From Protaetiibacter sp. (lineage in GTDB: Bacteria > Actinomycetota > Actinomycetes > Actinomycetales > Microbacteriaceae), in contig JASLGG010000021.1 in the NCBI GenBank assembly GCA_030150265.1, forward strand, positions 12,397 through 76,396: DNA of 64,000 nt, in the 5' to 3' direction. Every line of letters starts with the position of its first letter. The first letter of the stretch is position 1. The position numbers and the translations under genes are program-made. The notes below the pieces were generated by a model. The model was not told the origin of the DNA and made no database searches. It saw only the letters and a program-made list of their open reading frames with translations. Shown here one piece after another: positions 1 to 7,761 of this stretch.

Positions 1-152
1 CGGGTGACGCGGCGTTTGGTGGTCGGGTCGGTCCACCGGGCTCGGGCGCGGATGCCGTAGGAGCGGCGCTCCATGTCCGTGGACAGCTTCACCCCGATCG
101 GCGGCACCGGCTTGGGCGCAGCGGTCGGCTGGGGCTCAGCTCTCCGCGGCAT
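1..152 (-). CDS. int: Site-specific tyrosine integrase, N-terminal fragment cut by the window edge
   Basis: The minus-strand frame begins at an ATG at 152 and runs off the left edge after about 50 codons. The visible peptide has a proline-rich start and then the segment YGIRARARWTDP, which is typical of the amino-terminal DNA-binding part of actinobacterial ICE integrases. No catalytic residues are visible because the C-terminal domain is outside the window. It overlaps the end of the upstream HTH gene, giving the usual xis-int coupling. Its position at the element edge fits a role in integration and excision at a tRNA-Pro 3' end. The tyrosine-recombinase assignment rests on the N-terminus and context only. 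Confidence 0.7.
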   Translation of the reverse strand, partial: MPRRAEPQPTAAPKPVPPIGVKLSTDMERRSYGIRARARWTDPTTKRRVT

Positions 153-348
153 GGTCGTGTTCCAGCTCGGCCAGCCAGCGATCCACCGCATCGAGCCGGT
201 ACCGAGCGATCCCGCCGAGGCGCAGGAACGACGGTCCGGTCCCGGACGAGCGCCACCGTGACAGTGTGGACTCCGAGACCTTCAGGTACGCCGCGACCTC
301 GCGGCTGTGCATCAGGGGTGACACCACGAGTGCTCCGTTGTCGCTCAT
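136..348 (-). CDS. xis: Excisionase-like helix-turn-helix DNA-binding protein
   Basis: Seventy residues dominated by one helix-turn-helix: the stretch SREVAAYLKVSESTLSRWR, then a hydrophobic segment and RLGGIARYRLDAVDRWL, is the standard MerR/excisionase-type fold. Such proteins act as recombination directionality factors beside ICE integrases, binding near att sites to favour excision. The ATG at 348 overlaps the stop of the DUF4913-like gene by 4 bp, and its own end overlaps the integrase start by 17 bp, so the three genes look translationally coupled. A purely transcriptional role is possible; the position immediately before int favours Xis. Confidence 0.8.
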   Translation of the reverse strand: MSDNGALVVSPLMHSREVAAYLKVSESTLSRWRSSGTGPSFLRLGGIARYRLDAVDRWLAELEHDHAAES

Positions 349-920
349 GACACTTCTCCGGTGTCGGGGTCGAGGTCGCGGTAGAACGCTTCTTCGGCCT
401 CACGGCGTGCGGCGACGTCGGCCATGACGAACTCCACGAACTCGGCGTCGCGGTCGATGATCGGCACGTCCTCGATCGGCTCGGCGGGTTCTTCACCGGG
501 CCAGACGGTCTGCCTGGTCGGCCGGTCGTGGTCGAGCTTGGTGCCGGACGCGGCGACCCATTCGCGGAGTCGCTGGCGGGCCTCGGCGAAGTCGCGGTGC
601 CAGCCCAGTGGCGCGGACCCGTTCTGCTCGGGGTCGTAGGCGCTGAGCCAGTGCAGGTGCAACGCGGACAGCTCCCACAGCAACTCGGGGTGCGTGTACC
701 AGGCCGGCGGGATGACGGACGCGGGAAGGCCGTAGGTGTGCCTGAGCCAGTCCACCCAGCGGTTGAGTTCCAGCCACTCGACCTCGGCGTCGTCGGCGTT
801 CAGCAGGTTCCAGTTGATCGGGTGCGGGGGCTCGGCGATCAGTGGGTCGTCATAGCCCTCATCCGTCTCGTCCAGGTCGGGAACGTTGCTCGTGATCACG
901 TCATCGGTGGCGTCGGACAT
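345..920 (-). CDS. DUF4913-like ICE protein of unknown function
   Basis: A 191-residue acidic soluble protein without signal peptide or membrane segment. The centre (about residues 40-140) is rich in Trp and Leu, with LNRWVDWLRHTYGLP and ELSALHLHWLSAYDPEQNG, which resembles the DUF4913 proteins carried by many actinobacterial ICEs. I chose the ATG at 920 rather than the upstream one at 953 because AGGAG lies 6 nt before it. It is the first gene of the overlapping chain DUF4913-xis-int. Function is unknown; a role in excision control or replication is a guess from position. Confidence 0.75.
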   Translation of the reverse strand: MSDATDDVITSNVPDLDETDEGYDDPLIAEPPHPINWNLLNADDAEVEWLELNRWVDWLRHTYGLPASVIPPAWYTHPELLWELSALHLHWLSAYDPEQNGSAPLGWHRDFAEARQRLREWVAASGTKLDHDRPTRQTVWPGEEPAEPIEDVPIIDRDAEFVEFVMADVAARREAEEAFYRDLDPDTGEVS

Positions 921-1002
921 GCTGTGCTCCTGTCTGCTCACGCGAGCGGTCATCGCGGCTCGCTATGACTGCGAGGTGAGCCGTGAGGCGACTACCGCGT
1001 GC

Positions 1003-2781
1003 TTAGGTGTCAGAGCGGCGCAGTAGCGCCTCAATCTCGGCGCGGTCGGCGGTGAGCTGGGCGGCGTCGGGGCGCTTGGGCCACGGGTGCAGGTCGGTGA
1101 CGATCGGTGGTGCGGAGCGCAGCAGCACGATCCCGGTTCCGAACGGGAGCCGGCGGATACGGTCGGGTGGGAAGATCGGCACCCGCCTGATAGAGCGCTG
1201 GTTGGAGCGGGTGCCGTGATCGCCGAGGGTCACGGAGTCGGTGTATTCGTCGCGTTCCCCGACGAGCGCGGACAGGTCTTGCAGGTCGCGGCTGTTGGAT
1301 GCGCCGCCGAGGATCACCTTGACGATCGAGGCGTCCCAGATCGCGCCGGCCTGGTGCTCGTTCCACTTGTCCCGCGCCTGCGCGAGACTTTGCAGTACCG
1401 GCATGGTCGTGATGCCCGACCCGCCCCCTTCGGCCATGAGCGTTGGGAGCGACGGCAGCGGGCTGAGGTTGGCTATCTCGTCCAGCGCCAGCAGTAAGGG
1501 AGGATCGAGCCTGGCGCCGGGCGAGCGGGCGGCGAGTCGGCGGGCGGTCTCGATCAGGTCTTCCACGAGCGCGGCGACCAGCGCGGCGCTGGCTCCCGCA
1601 CCGGACCCGGTTGCCAGCAGGAACAACGTGCCGCGGTCGCGGATGAACGCTTCGGGGTCGAAGCCCTCACCGGGGCCGGGCGATACGGCGTCGAGCACGC
1701 GCGGGTCGGCCAGCGAGCCGAGAGCCAAGGAGACGCCCTGCCAGATCGAGTCGCGGGTGCGGGGGTCGGAGTCGATCATCGCTTCCAGGGACTCGGCCCA
1801 CCCGGTCGCAGCCTGGGTGGAGCCGGTCAGGATCGCCACCGCGTCAGCGGCCGCGGTCGGATCGAGAGCCCACCGAAACAGCTCAGCGGGCGGCCGGTTG
1901 TCGATCGCCGCAGCGTGCAGAAGCGATTGCAGGGCGGCCCGGGTCTTGCCCTCCCAGAACCCGCCACCATCGACTCCGCCGGCGGACAGCCCAGTACCGG
2001 CGGCGAGCCCGGTGGCGCGGATCATCGCCGTCTGCGGCGACTCGCACCCACGGATCGGCGACCACCGCATCCCCGCGGGCAGGCCCTCCGCCAGATGTTG
2101 GGGGTCGAAGATCGCGACCGGCCCGATCCGACGCCGGGCGCGCATCGTCGCGGTCAGGTTGTCCGGGCGGGTGCTCGTGGCCACGACTGCGCCGGGAGCA
2201 TCGAGGATCGCGGGGATCACCAGGTGCAGGCCTTTGCCGCTTCGGGGCGGGCCGATGACCATGATCGAGTCCTCAACCGACGCCCACACGCTCGTACCTT
2301 TGGAGGTGCCGAGCCGATAGCCCACGTCCTGCGGCCTGGGGTCGCTCAGACCGGGCCGGAGGCTCCCCGCCCGTCGCAGCAGCGCCTTCTCAGACGCGGC
2401 AGTGTTGACCTCCGAGCGAGTAGCGATACCGGCCACCCGACGCGGGTCCTGCTCGACCCGGTGCGTGTGCCGGCGCAGCCGCGACCAGGCCCAGACCCCG
2501 CCGTTGACGAGGCCGGTAAGCAGCAGGCTCGCGACGATCCAGTAGACGACCGGGCTCAGGCCGGGGGCGCCGAGGGCTGCTGCCGGGTCGCCGGGATCGA
2601 ACAGCACCCCAATCCCGGAGGCAGGCCCGCCGGTCGGCTGGCTCGTGCCCGTGAGCCATGCCGCAACCGATCCGGCGCCATGAAGCATAAGAGCGACCCC
2701 GAACAGCACGACCAGCCCGATCATGGCGGCGTTGGTCAGCTCGTCTCCAAAGGAGCCGGTCTGCCGCCCCTGACCGTTCAC
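1003..2781 (-). CDS. traG: Type IV coupling protein, VirD4/TraG family ATPase
   Basis: 592 residues. Two membrane segments lie at about 18-46 and 75-97, followed by a cytoplasmic motor domain with Walker A GPPRSGKG (about 177-184) and Walker B LLLALDEIANL (about 429-439), and a C-terminal TraG/TraM-recognition region. Coupling proteins dock the relaxase-DNA complex on the mating channel and drive DNA export at the inner membrane. Both ATPase motifs are intact and the length is normal for actinobacterial versions. Its ATG overlaps the stop of the preceding gene by 4 bp, so the two are co-translated. It is separated from the VirB4 gene only by cargo. Confidence 0.93.
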   Translation of the reverse strand: MNGQGRQTGSFGDELTNAAMIGLVVLFGVALMLHGAGSVAAWLTGTSQPTGGPASGIGVLFDPGDPAAALGAPGLSPVVYWIVASLLLTGLVNGGVWAWSRLRRHTHRVEQDPRRVAGIATRSEVNTAASEKALLRRAGSLRPGLSDPRPQDVGYRLGTSKGTSVWASVEDSIMVIGPPRSGKGLHLVIPAILDAPGAVVATSTRPDNLTATMRARRRIGPVAIFDPQHLAEGLPAGMRWSPIRGCESPQTAMIRATGLAAGTGLSAGGVDGGGFWEGKTRAALQSLLHAAAIDNRPPAELFRWALDPTAAADAVAILTGSTQAATGWAESLEAMIDSDPRTRDSIWQGVSLALGSLADPRVLDAVSPGPGEGFDPEAFIRDRGTLFLLATGSGAGASAALVAALVEDLIETARRLAARSPGARLDPPLLLALDEIANLSPLPSLPTLMAEGGGSGITTMPVLQSLAQARDKWNEHQAGAIWDASIVKVILGGASNSRDLQDLSALVGERDEYTDSVTLGDHGTRSNQRSIRRVPIFPPDRIRRLPFGTGIVLLRSAPPIVTDLHPWPKRPDAAQLTADRAEIEALLRRSDT

Positions 2782-3332
2782 GGCGCCACCCGCTGGACGA
2801 CGACCGTGCCGGAGATACGCCCGAACAGCAGCACCTCCACGACGCCGCCCGAGGCGTCAGCGCTGAGCTGTGCGGGATTGACGAGGGCGCGAGCGGTGCC
2901 GGTCCCGGCAGCGTCAGTGTGCCCGGTGATGACGGCGACGGCCACATCCTCACCCGGCACGAAGCCGTCGCCCTCGACAGCGAGGAACGCGGGCCCCGAT
3001 ACCGGCTTCTCGGCCTCGGGCTTCGACTGGGTTGTCCGGCGGCGGCGGGGAGCGATGATGTCGGTGAAGCTCGTGCCGTCCGCCTCGCGGACCTCGACCC
3101 GCACCGCTGTCGTCCGGTCGTTGGTGGCGCGGTCGATGATCTGCCCGAACGAGGATCGCCGCCACGGCGGCGCGAACGGCTCCGGGGCCAGCGGCTTGCC
3201 GTCGATGGTGACGGCGACTGTGCCGTCCTCGCGCACGTCGAGCACGACGAGCGGAATGGACACCGGGACGGATTCGGGCTCGGGCTTCTTCATAGCGTCG
3301 AGGTGAGCCAACGCCGCCATGAGCGGATGCAT
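2778..3332 (-). CDS. Hypothetical ICE transfer-region protein
   Basis: 184 residues, soluble, without a recognised domain. The middle has PLVVLDVREDGTVAVTIDGK, probably beta-rich, then a basic patch PRRRRTTQSK (about residues 92-101), and a valine-rich C-terminus. The frame stays open further upstream, but the ATG at 3332 has AGGAG 4 nt before it, and an opposite-strand cargo gene occupies 3427-3663, so 3332 is the better start. It overlaps traG by 4 bp. Similar small proteins precede the coupling ATPase in actinobacterial ICEs, and one may guess that it partners the coupling protein. Confidence 0.7.
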   Translation of the reverse strand: MHPLMAALAHLDAMKKPEPESVPVSIPLVVLDVREDGTVAVTIDGKPLAPEPFAPPWRRSSFGQIIDRATNDRTTAVRVEVREADGTSFTDIIAPRRRRTTQSKPEAEKPVSGPAFLAVEGDGFVPGEDVAVAVITGHTDAAGTGTARALVNPAQLSADASGGVVEVLLFGRISGTVVVQRVAP

Positions 3333-3426
3333 GGTGCTCCTGAGCGTTCGCGCACACGTATGACCCTGTAGGTCGAACCTCTCACGCGTACGGAGGGATG
3401 TCGGACGTCTCTGGCAGGCTCTTCGT

Positions 3427-3663
3427 ATGAGTGACGAAACTTGGGACGGCCGCCGGGCCGTCAGTGCGAACTCGGGTGATACGCGGTTCCGTGTGCGCGG
3501 CAACCGGATGGTCGACGCGAACACTGGGGAGACATCATTCCGTGTCCGCGACGACGGCAGAGTGGTGGATGCCAACTCCGGCGAGACACGGTTTCGCGTG
3601 CGCGATGATGGCCGTGTGGTCGATGTCAACACGGGTGAGACGGTCTACAGACTCAGAGGTTGA
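3427..3663 (+). CDS. Small four-repeat protein (18-residue units), cargo
   Basis: 78 residues made almost entirely of four tandem 18-residue units of consensus VDANSGETRFRVRDDGRV; the first and last are more divergent. The alternating hydrophobic/charged pattern suggests a small beta-repeat structure. It reads on the opposite strand to its neighbours, in the gap between two transfer genes, and a CAGGCT hexamer sits 6 nt before the ATG, so it may be expressed from its own leaderless promoter. No signal peptide is visible. The repeat conservation at protein level supports a real gene. Function unknown. Confidence 0.6.
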   Translation: MSDETWDGRRAVSANSGDTRFRVRGNRMVDANTGETSFRVRDDGRVVDANSGETRFRVRDDGRVVDVNTGETVYRLRG

Positions 3664-3693
3664 GTCATTTGGCACTGGATCGGCCACCGCTGC

Positions 3694-4470
3694 TCAGGGT
3701 TGCCGCGAAGGCCCCTTGGCCGCGTTTATAGTTCGTGCTTGGGCATCAATGTCCGGGCCAGTGAAGAGTCGGTGGAAAGCCTCGTCGAGCACTCTGGCCC
3801 CGTCCAGCACCTCCATAGCGGTTAGGTCCGAGTCCTCATGCGTGCCGACGTTTCCGAGCCATTTGACGGCGAAGAAAAGATCGGCCACCGCTGGACGGTC
3901 CGGGTCGGCATCCCGCCACTCTTCGATACGTTCGTGTGCGTTCCGAAACTGCCCAGTTGGTCGCGTGGCAGAGATACCTTCTGAGGTCAAGAACCGTTCC
4001 ACCGTGGCACGCAGCGCTGTTGCGGCCAGACCCGGATCAGCGAAAAGCACGCGAGACGCGCGCAGCACACCCTCTCGCACTTCGTCGGGTGCCGACTTCG
4101 GGATCGGCATCATCAGCATCGGCGGATGCAAATGCGTCATGGTGTAGTACGAGGAATAGGAGATGCCTTGATACTCGAAATCCTCGCGATTCGACCTGCG
4201 GGAGTAGTCCACGCGGTAGTCACCCGTCCCGTGCACAGCCTGTCGGCACTCGGGATTCTCGCACTGGCCGCGGACGACAAACGTGCCGGAAATCCACTCC
4301 GGCTCGAACGCAGGGTGGTTGCGCGCGGAAGCTGAGTCGTGTCCTTCGTCCTCGGTGGGCGTTGAGAAGCCGATGTATCCGGTCTGGCACTTGGGGCAAG
4401 CAGGCCGCGGCCACGGCTGGCCGTCCTCAATCGGACGAGCGAGTTCGGAAAGTGCGGGGTCCACAGCCAT
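3694..4470 (-). CDS. DUF4145-type protein with zinc-ribbon-like cysteines, cargo
   Basis: 258 residues. The N-terminal third contains CPKC (about 25-28) and CENPEC (about 70-75), a likely zinc ribbon. The C-terminal half is helical with LFFAVKWLGNVGTHEDSDLTAMEV, typical of DUF4145, a HEPN-related domain often found in or beside restriction-type defence proteins. A TACGCT hexamer on the minus strand (4477-4482) lies 6 nt before the ATG, suggesting a leaderless transcript separate from the transfer operon. Standing alone between transfer genes it is probably cargo, with a host-defence or nucleic-acid role inferred only from the family. Confidence 0.75.
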   Translation of the reverse strand: MAVDPALSELARPIEDGQPWPRPACPKCQTGYIGFSTPTEDEGHDSASARNHPAFEPEWISGTFVVRGQCENPECRQAVHGTGDYRVDYSRRSNREDFEYQGISYSSYYTMTHLHPPMLMMPIPKSAPDEVREGVLRASRVLFADPGLAATALRATVERFLTSEGISATRPTGQFRNAHERIEEWRDADPDRPAVADLFFAVKWLGNVGTHEDSDLTAMEVLDGARVLDEAFHRLFTGPDIDAQARTINAAKGPSRQP

Positions 4471-4536
4471 GCCTCCAGCGTAGGCGGGACGCTATGCAGA
4501 CAGGCGTAGAAAAGGAATAGATCCCGCGCGATGGCT

Positions 4537-6024
4537 CTAGACAACGTTGCCGGTCATGCGCGCTGTGGTGTCGAAGGCGACCAGCTCGGCAGGGTGGAGC
4601 TGGTGCTGCACCACGAAGGAGCGGTCCTTGATCCGCCAGAGGCCCTGCCCGGTGCCGAGGCCGGGCAGGAGGCGCTGTTCGGTGCCGGTGAGGCCGAGCG
4701 CGGCCGCGGTGGGGCCGAGCTGGTCGGTCTCCTGCCGGTACACGATCCTGGTTTCGGCGTTCGCCAGCAGGCTGTTCGCCAGCGCCCGGCTCGCCGAGCC
4801 TAAGTCGCCGACGTTCTCCAAGTCGGTGAGCTTGTGGAACACCAGCAGATTCGCCAGCCCGTAGTGTCTGGCGAGCCGCCAGTGCGCGTCCATCCGACGC
4901 AGCAGAGCCGGGTGAGACATGAGCCTCCACGCTTCGTCGTAGATCACCCAGCGGCGGCCGCCGCTGGGGTCGAGCAGCGCGGCTTCCATCCACGCCGATG
5001 AACAGGTCATCAGCACTGAAATCAGGGTGCTGTTCTCCGTGACCCGCGACAGGTCGAGGCTGACCATCGGCAGCGACGGATCGAACTTCACCGTCGAGGG
5101 GCCATCGAACAGTCCGCTGAGGTCACCAAGGACGAGGCGGCGCAGGGCATGGCCCACTTCACGGCCGTCTTCGGTGAGCCTGCCGTCCGGGTCATCGGCA
5201 GAGTCAGGGCGCAGCAGCCGGTCGACCACCATCGGCAGGATCGGAACCTCAGCGTCGCGCACCGCTCCCGCGAGTGCGGTGTCGATCGCGGTGTGTTCCA
5301 GGGGCGTCAGTGGCCGGGCCAGCACGGTCTCGGTGAGAGCGCCGAGTAGATCACGGCGACGCGCGGCGAGAGTCGTGGCCCATTCCTGGTCTGAGAGGCC
5401 GCCGGGCCGATAGCCCTCGTCCAAGGGGTTGAGGCGGTTTCCCATCCCATGCCCGAGAATGATCGCCTTCCCTCCCACGGCCTCGGCCACGCCGCTGTGC
5501 TCACCTTTCGGATCGCCGGGGACGTAGACGCGGTATCCGAAGGGCAGGCTTCGCGTGTAGAGGCTCTTGGCGAGCGAGGACTTCCCGGAGCCGACAATGC
5601 CAGCCAAGATCAGATTCGGAGCGGTGATGATGCCCCGCTGGTAGAGCACCCACGGGTCGTAGACGAACGATGAGCCCGAGTAGAGGTCTTGGCCGATGAA
5701 CATGCCGGCCGACCCCAGCCCCGCCTCGGCGAGAAACGGGTACTGCCCGGCAAGCACCGCGCTGGTGTCCTGATGCCGGGGAAGCCGGAACCGGCCGGGC
5801 GAGCGGAGCATCGCCGGCCCGGGCTCACCTGTCGATGGCAGGTAGACGGTGGCGCGGCGCTCCGCGCGCTCGGCTTCAGCCTTCGCGCGCGACGCCTCCT
5901 GCTCCACTTGGCGTTGCTCGGCGATCAGGCGCGCAGCGGCCACCTTCCGTGCCTTCCGTAGCCGGCGCTGCTCCGAGGCGGGAGCGACGAGGACGGCGGT
6001 GTGCAGCTTCTCGTCCCGGCTCAC
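4537..6024 (-). CDS. virB4: VirB4/TraE-like conjugation ATPase
   Basis: 495 residues with a charged coiled-coil-prone N-terminus (about 18-58), then a P-loop motor: Walker A GIVGSGKSS (about 142-150) and Walker B RRWVIYDEAWRL (about 357-368). The second half matches VirB4 C-terminal domains (HPALLRRMDAHWRLAR). VirB4 ATPases energise pilus and channel assembly at the inner membrane. It is shorter than Gram-negative VirB4 because the N-terminal portion is carried by a separate protein in actinobacterial systems, probably the SCO6880-like gene at 7762-9225. It overlaps the upstream gene by 4 bp. Confidence 0.92.
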   Translation of the reverse strand: MSRDEKLHTAVLVAPASEQRRLRKARKVAAARLIAEQRQVEQEASRAKAEAERAERRATVYLPSTGEPGPAMLRSPGRFRLPRHQDTSAVLAGQYPFLAEAGLGSAGMFIGQDLYSGSSFVYDPWVLYQRGIITAPNLILAGIVGSGKSSLAKSLYTRSLPFGYRVYVPGDPKGEHSGVAEAVGGKAIILGHGMGNRLNPLDEGYRPGGLSDQEWATTLAARRRDLLGALTETVLARPLTPLEHTAIDTALAGAVRDAEVPILPMVVDRLLRPDSADDPDGRLTEDGREVGHALRRLVLGDLSGLFDGPSTVKFDPSLPMVSLDLSRVTENSTLISVLMTCSSAWMEAALLDPSGGRRWVIYDEAWRLMSHPALLRRMDAHWRLARHYGLANLLVFHKLTDLENVGDLGSASRALANSLLANAETRIVYRQETDQLGPTAAALGLTGTEQRLLPGLGTGQGLWRIKDRSFVVQHQLHPAELVAFDTTARMTGNVV

Positions 6025-6812
6025 AGCGAGAGCCCCCGGGACTGCTTGACCGCGGCGACGCCGGGATGCTCGAACCAGCCGCCCTCACGCACCGCGCTAC
6101 GCCGCGTCGCGCTCTCGCGTGTGGGTGTCGAGCGTCGCGCCGGGACGTGCGATTCGGCGGGCGGGGCGATGGCGTCTTCGGCACGGATCATGTGCCGCCG
6201 GTAGAGGGAGACGTGCCCGGCCTGCGGGTTGTAGGTCATCGCGTAGTCGCCGGTCTCGGCTTGCCGGTCACCTGCGTAGACAGGTGCGGAGTCGTGGACA
6301 TCGCCGCCCTCCATCGCCGCGTCGGTGGTCTCAGCGCCGTAGTCCCACTGCGACAGACGCTCGATGCCCGCCTCGGCACCTTTGGCGTCGATGATGTCGA
6401 GCACCTTGTCGGCTTCCTCGCCTTGGAGGAACACGATGCCGACCCATCGCTCCACGAGACGATCCTGCGGGTTCCACACGATGCGGCCCGAGTGCGTCAT
6501 CGCGGCATTGAGGTGGTCGTGGGCTCGGTCGATGAGCGTGCCTGCCTGGTGCAGCTCGTCGGCCGCGGCCAGCGCCTCGACCGAGCCGCCGTTGTACTCG
6601 CGCGACTCATCGGTGACCTGGTGGTGATGGTTCAGGTGGACGGTGGCGAGCTGGTCGAGCACCTGCCTGATTGAGCGGACGCCGCCGAGCAGGTCACCGA
6701 TCACTGCGTAGGTCTCGGACGGGTCCTCGAAGGTGTGGCTGGCGTGCGCGAGCCCGCGCAACGCCTCATAGGCTTCGCCTGCATCGGCAGCAGGGTTCGT
6801 GAACGTCGGCAT
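6021..6812 (-). CDS. Hypothetical ICE transfer-region protein
   Basis: 263 residues, soluble and mostly helical. The N-terminal 110 residues (ADAGEAYEALRGLAHASHTF, DQLATVHLNHHHQV) look like a helical bundle; the C-terminus is basic and low in complexity. I chose the ATG at 6812, which has GGAGG 5 nt upstream, over the ATG at 6824. Its end overlaps the start of the VirB4 gene by 4 bp, so the pair is co-translated and it probably serves conjugation. I do not recognise a characterised family. Confidence 0.72.
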   Translation of the reverse strand: MPTFTNPAADAGEAYEALRGLAHASHTFEDPSETYAVIGDLLGGVRSIRQVLDQLATVHLNHHHQVTDESREYNGGSVEALAAADELHQAGTLIDRAHDHLNAAMTHSGRIVWNPQDRLVERWVGIVFLQGEEADKVLDIIDAKGAEAGIERLSQWDYGAETTDAAMEGGDVHDSAPVYAGDRQAETGDYAMTYNPQAGHVSLYRRHMIRAEDAIAPPAESHVPARRSTPTRESATRRSAVREGGWFEHPGVAAVKQSRGLSL

Positions 6813-6890
6813 GACGGCCTCCATGACTTTGGTACCTGGCAGGTGCGCGCCGCCGGTCCGATGTCAGTTCCCCTCCGTAGGCTGGCATCT

Positions 6891-7751
6891 ATGCCCTATG
6901 TCGCCACCGTGTTGCGCGTGATGATCGCCTCGCCCTCAGACGTGCCTGAGGCTCGCGACGCCGTCGAGAAGGCAGTGCATGGCTGGAACGACGCGAACGC
7001 GAGGAACAAGAGCGTGATCCTGCAGCCGTGGAGGTGGGAGACCTCGGCAGTCCCCGTCATGGGCGCTCATCCGCAGAAGCTCATCAACGCGCAGGGGGTC
7101 GATGATTCTGACATCGTGTTCGCGCTGTTTGGTGGACGACTCGGCTCACCAACGCCTGACGCCATTTCGGGAACGGCCGAGGAAGTGGATCGGGCGCTGG
7201 AGCTGGGCAAGCCGGTCCATCTCTACTTCTCGACCGCCCCGCTGCCGAACGACATCGATACCGCGCAGCTCGACGCCCTCCGTGCCTTCAAGAAGGACAT
7301 GCAAGATCGCGGACTGCTCGGCGAGTTCAGTAACCCCGAGCAGCTTAATCACGAGGTCTGGAAGGCGATCGAGCACGACATCGTCACGCTGAAAGTCGAC
7401 TCGACCCCTGCCGCACAGTCGCAGCCTGGTGGAGTGGACTTCCTGGTGCAGCCGCATCAAGAGCGCGAGGTCTCGGGAGTAAATTCGAAGGGTGCTCCGC
7501 GCTACACGACAAAGCACTGGCTCGACATCACCAACACCGGCGACCGCGATGCGGAAGGCGTCGTGTTCGAGAGCGTCGGCGAAGACAGCGCCATGTTCGT
7601 CGCAGGGCCGGATGGAGCGACAACCATTCACCGAGGCCAGACCCGACGTCTACCCGTGATGTTCACCTTCGGAGGCTCTGGCGATCCCGTACTTCGTATC
7701 CAATGGATTGAGGAGAATGAGAACAAGCATCGAGACTTCCATGTTGGATAA
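6891..7751 (+). CDS. DUF4062 domain protein, cargo
   Basis: 286 residues. The N-terminal ~100 residues (LRVMIASPSDVPEARDAVEKA, DIVFALFGGRLGSPT) are a typical DUF4062 domain, a Toir/STIR-like Rossmann module common at the front of STAND and other signalling or defence proteins. No P-loop or effector follows; instead a beta-rich C-terminus (about 170-286, LDITNTGDRDAEGVVFES) is present. A TAGGCT hexamer at 6878-6883 lies 7 nt before the ATG with no Shine-Dalgarno, indicating a leaderless transcript. It faces against both neighbouring transfer genes, so it is an inserted cargo gene. A defence or sensing role is inference. Confidence 0.8.
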   Translation: MPYVATVLRVMIASPSDVPEARDAVEKAVHGWNDANARNKSVILQPWRWETSAVPVMGAHPQKLINAQGVDDSDIVFALFGGRLGSPTPDAISGTAEEVDRALELGKPVHLYFSTAPLPNDIDTAQLDALRAFKKDMQDRGLLGEFSNPEQLNHEVWKAIEHDIVTLKVDSTPAAQSQPGGVDFLVQPHQEREVSGVNSKGAPRYTTKHWLDITNTGDRDAEGVVFESVGEDSAMFVAGPDGATTIHRGQTRRLPVMFTFGGSGDPVLRIQWIEENENKHRDFHVG

Positions 7752-7761
7752 GTGCTCGTAG

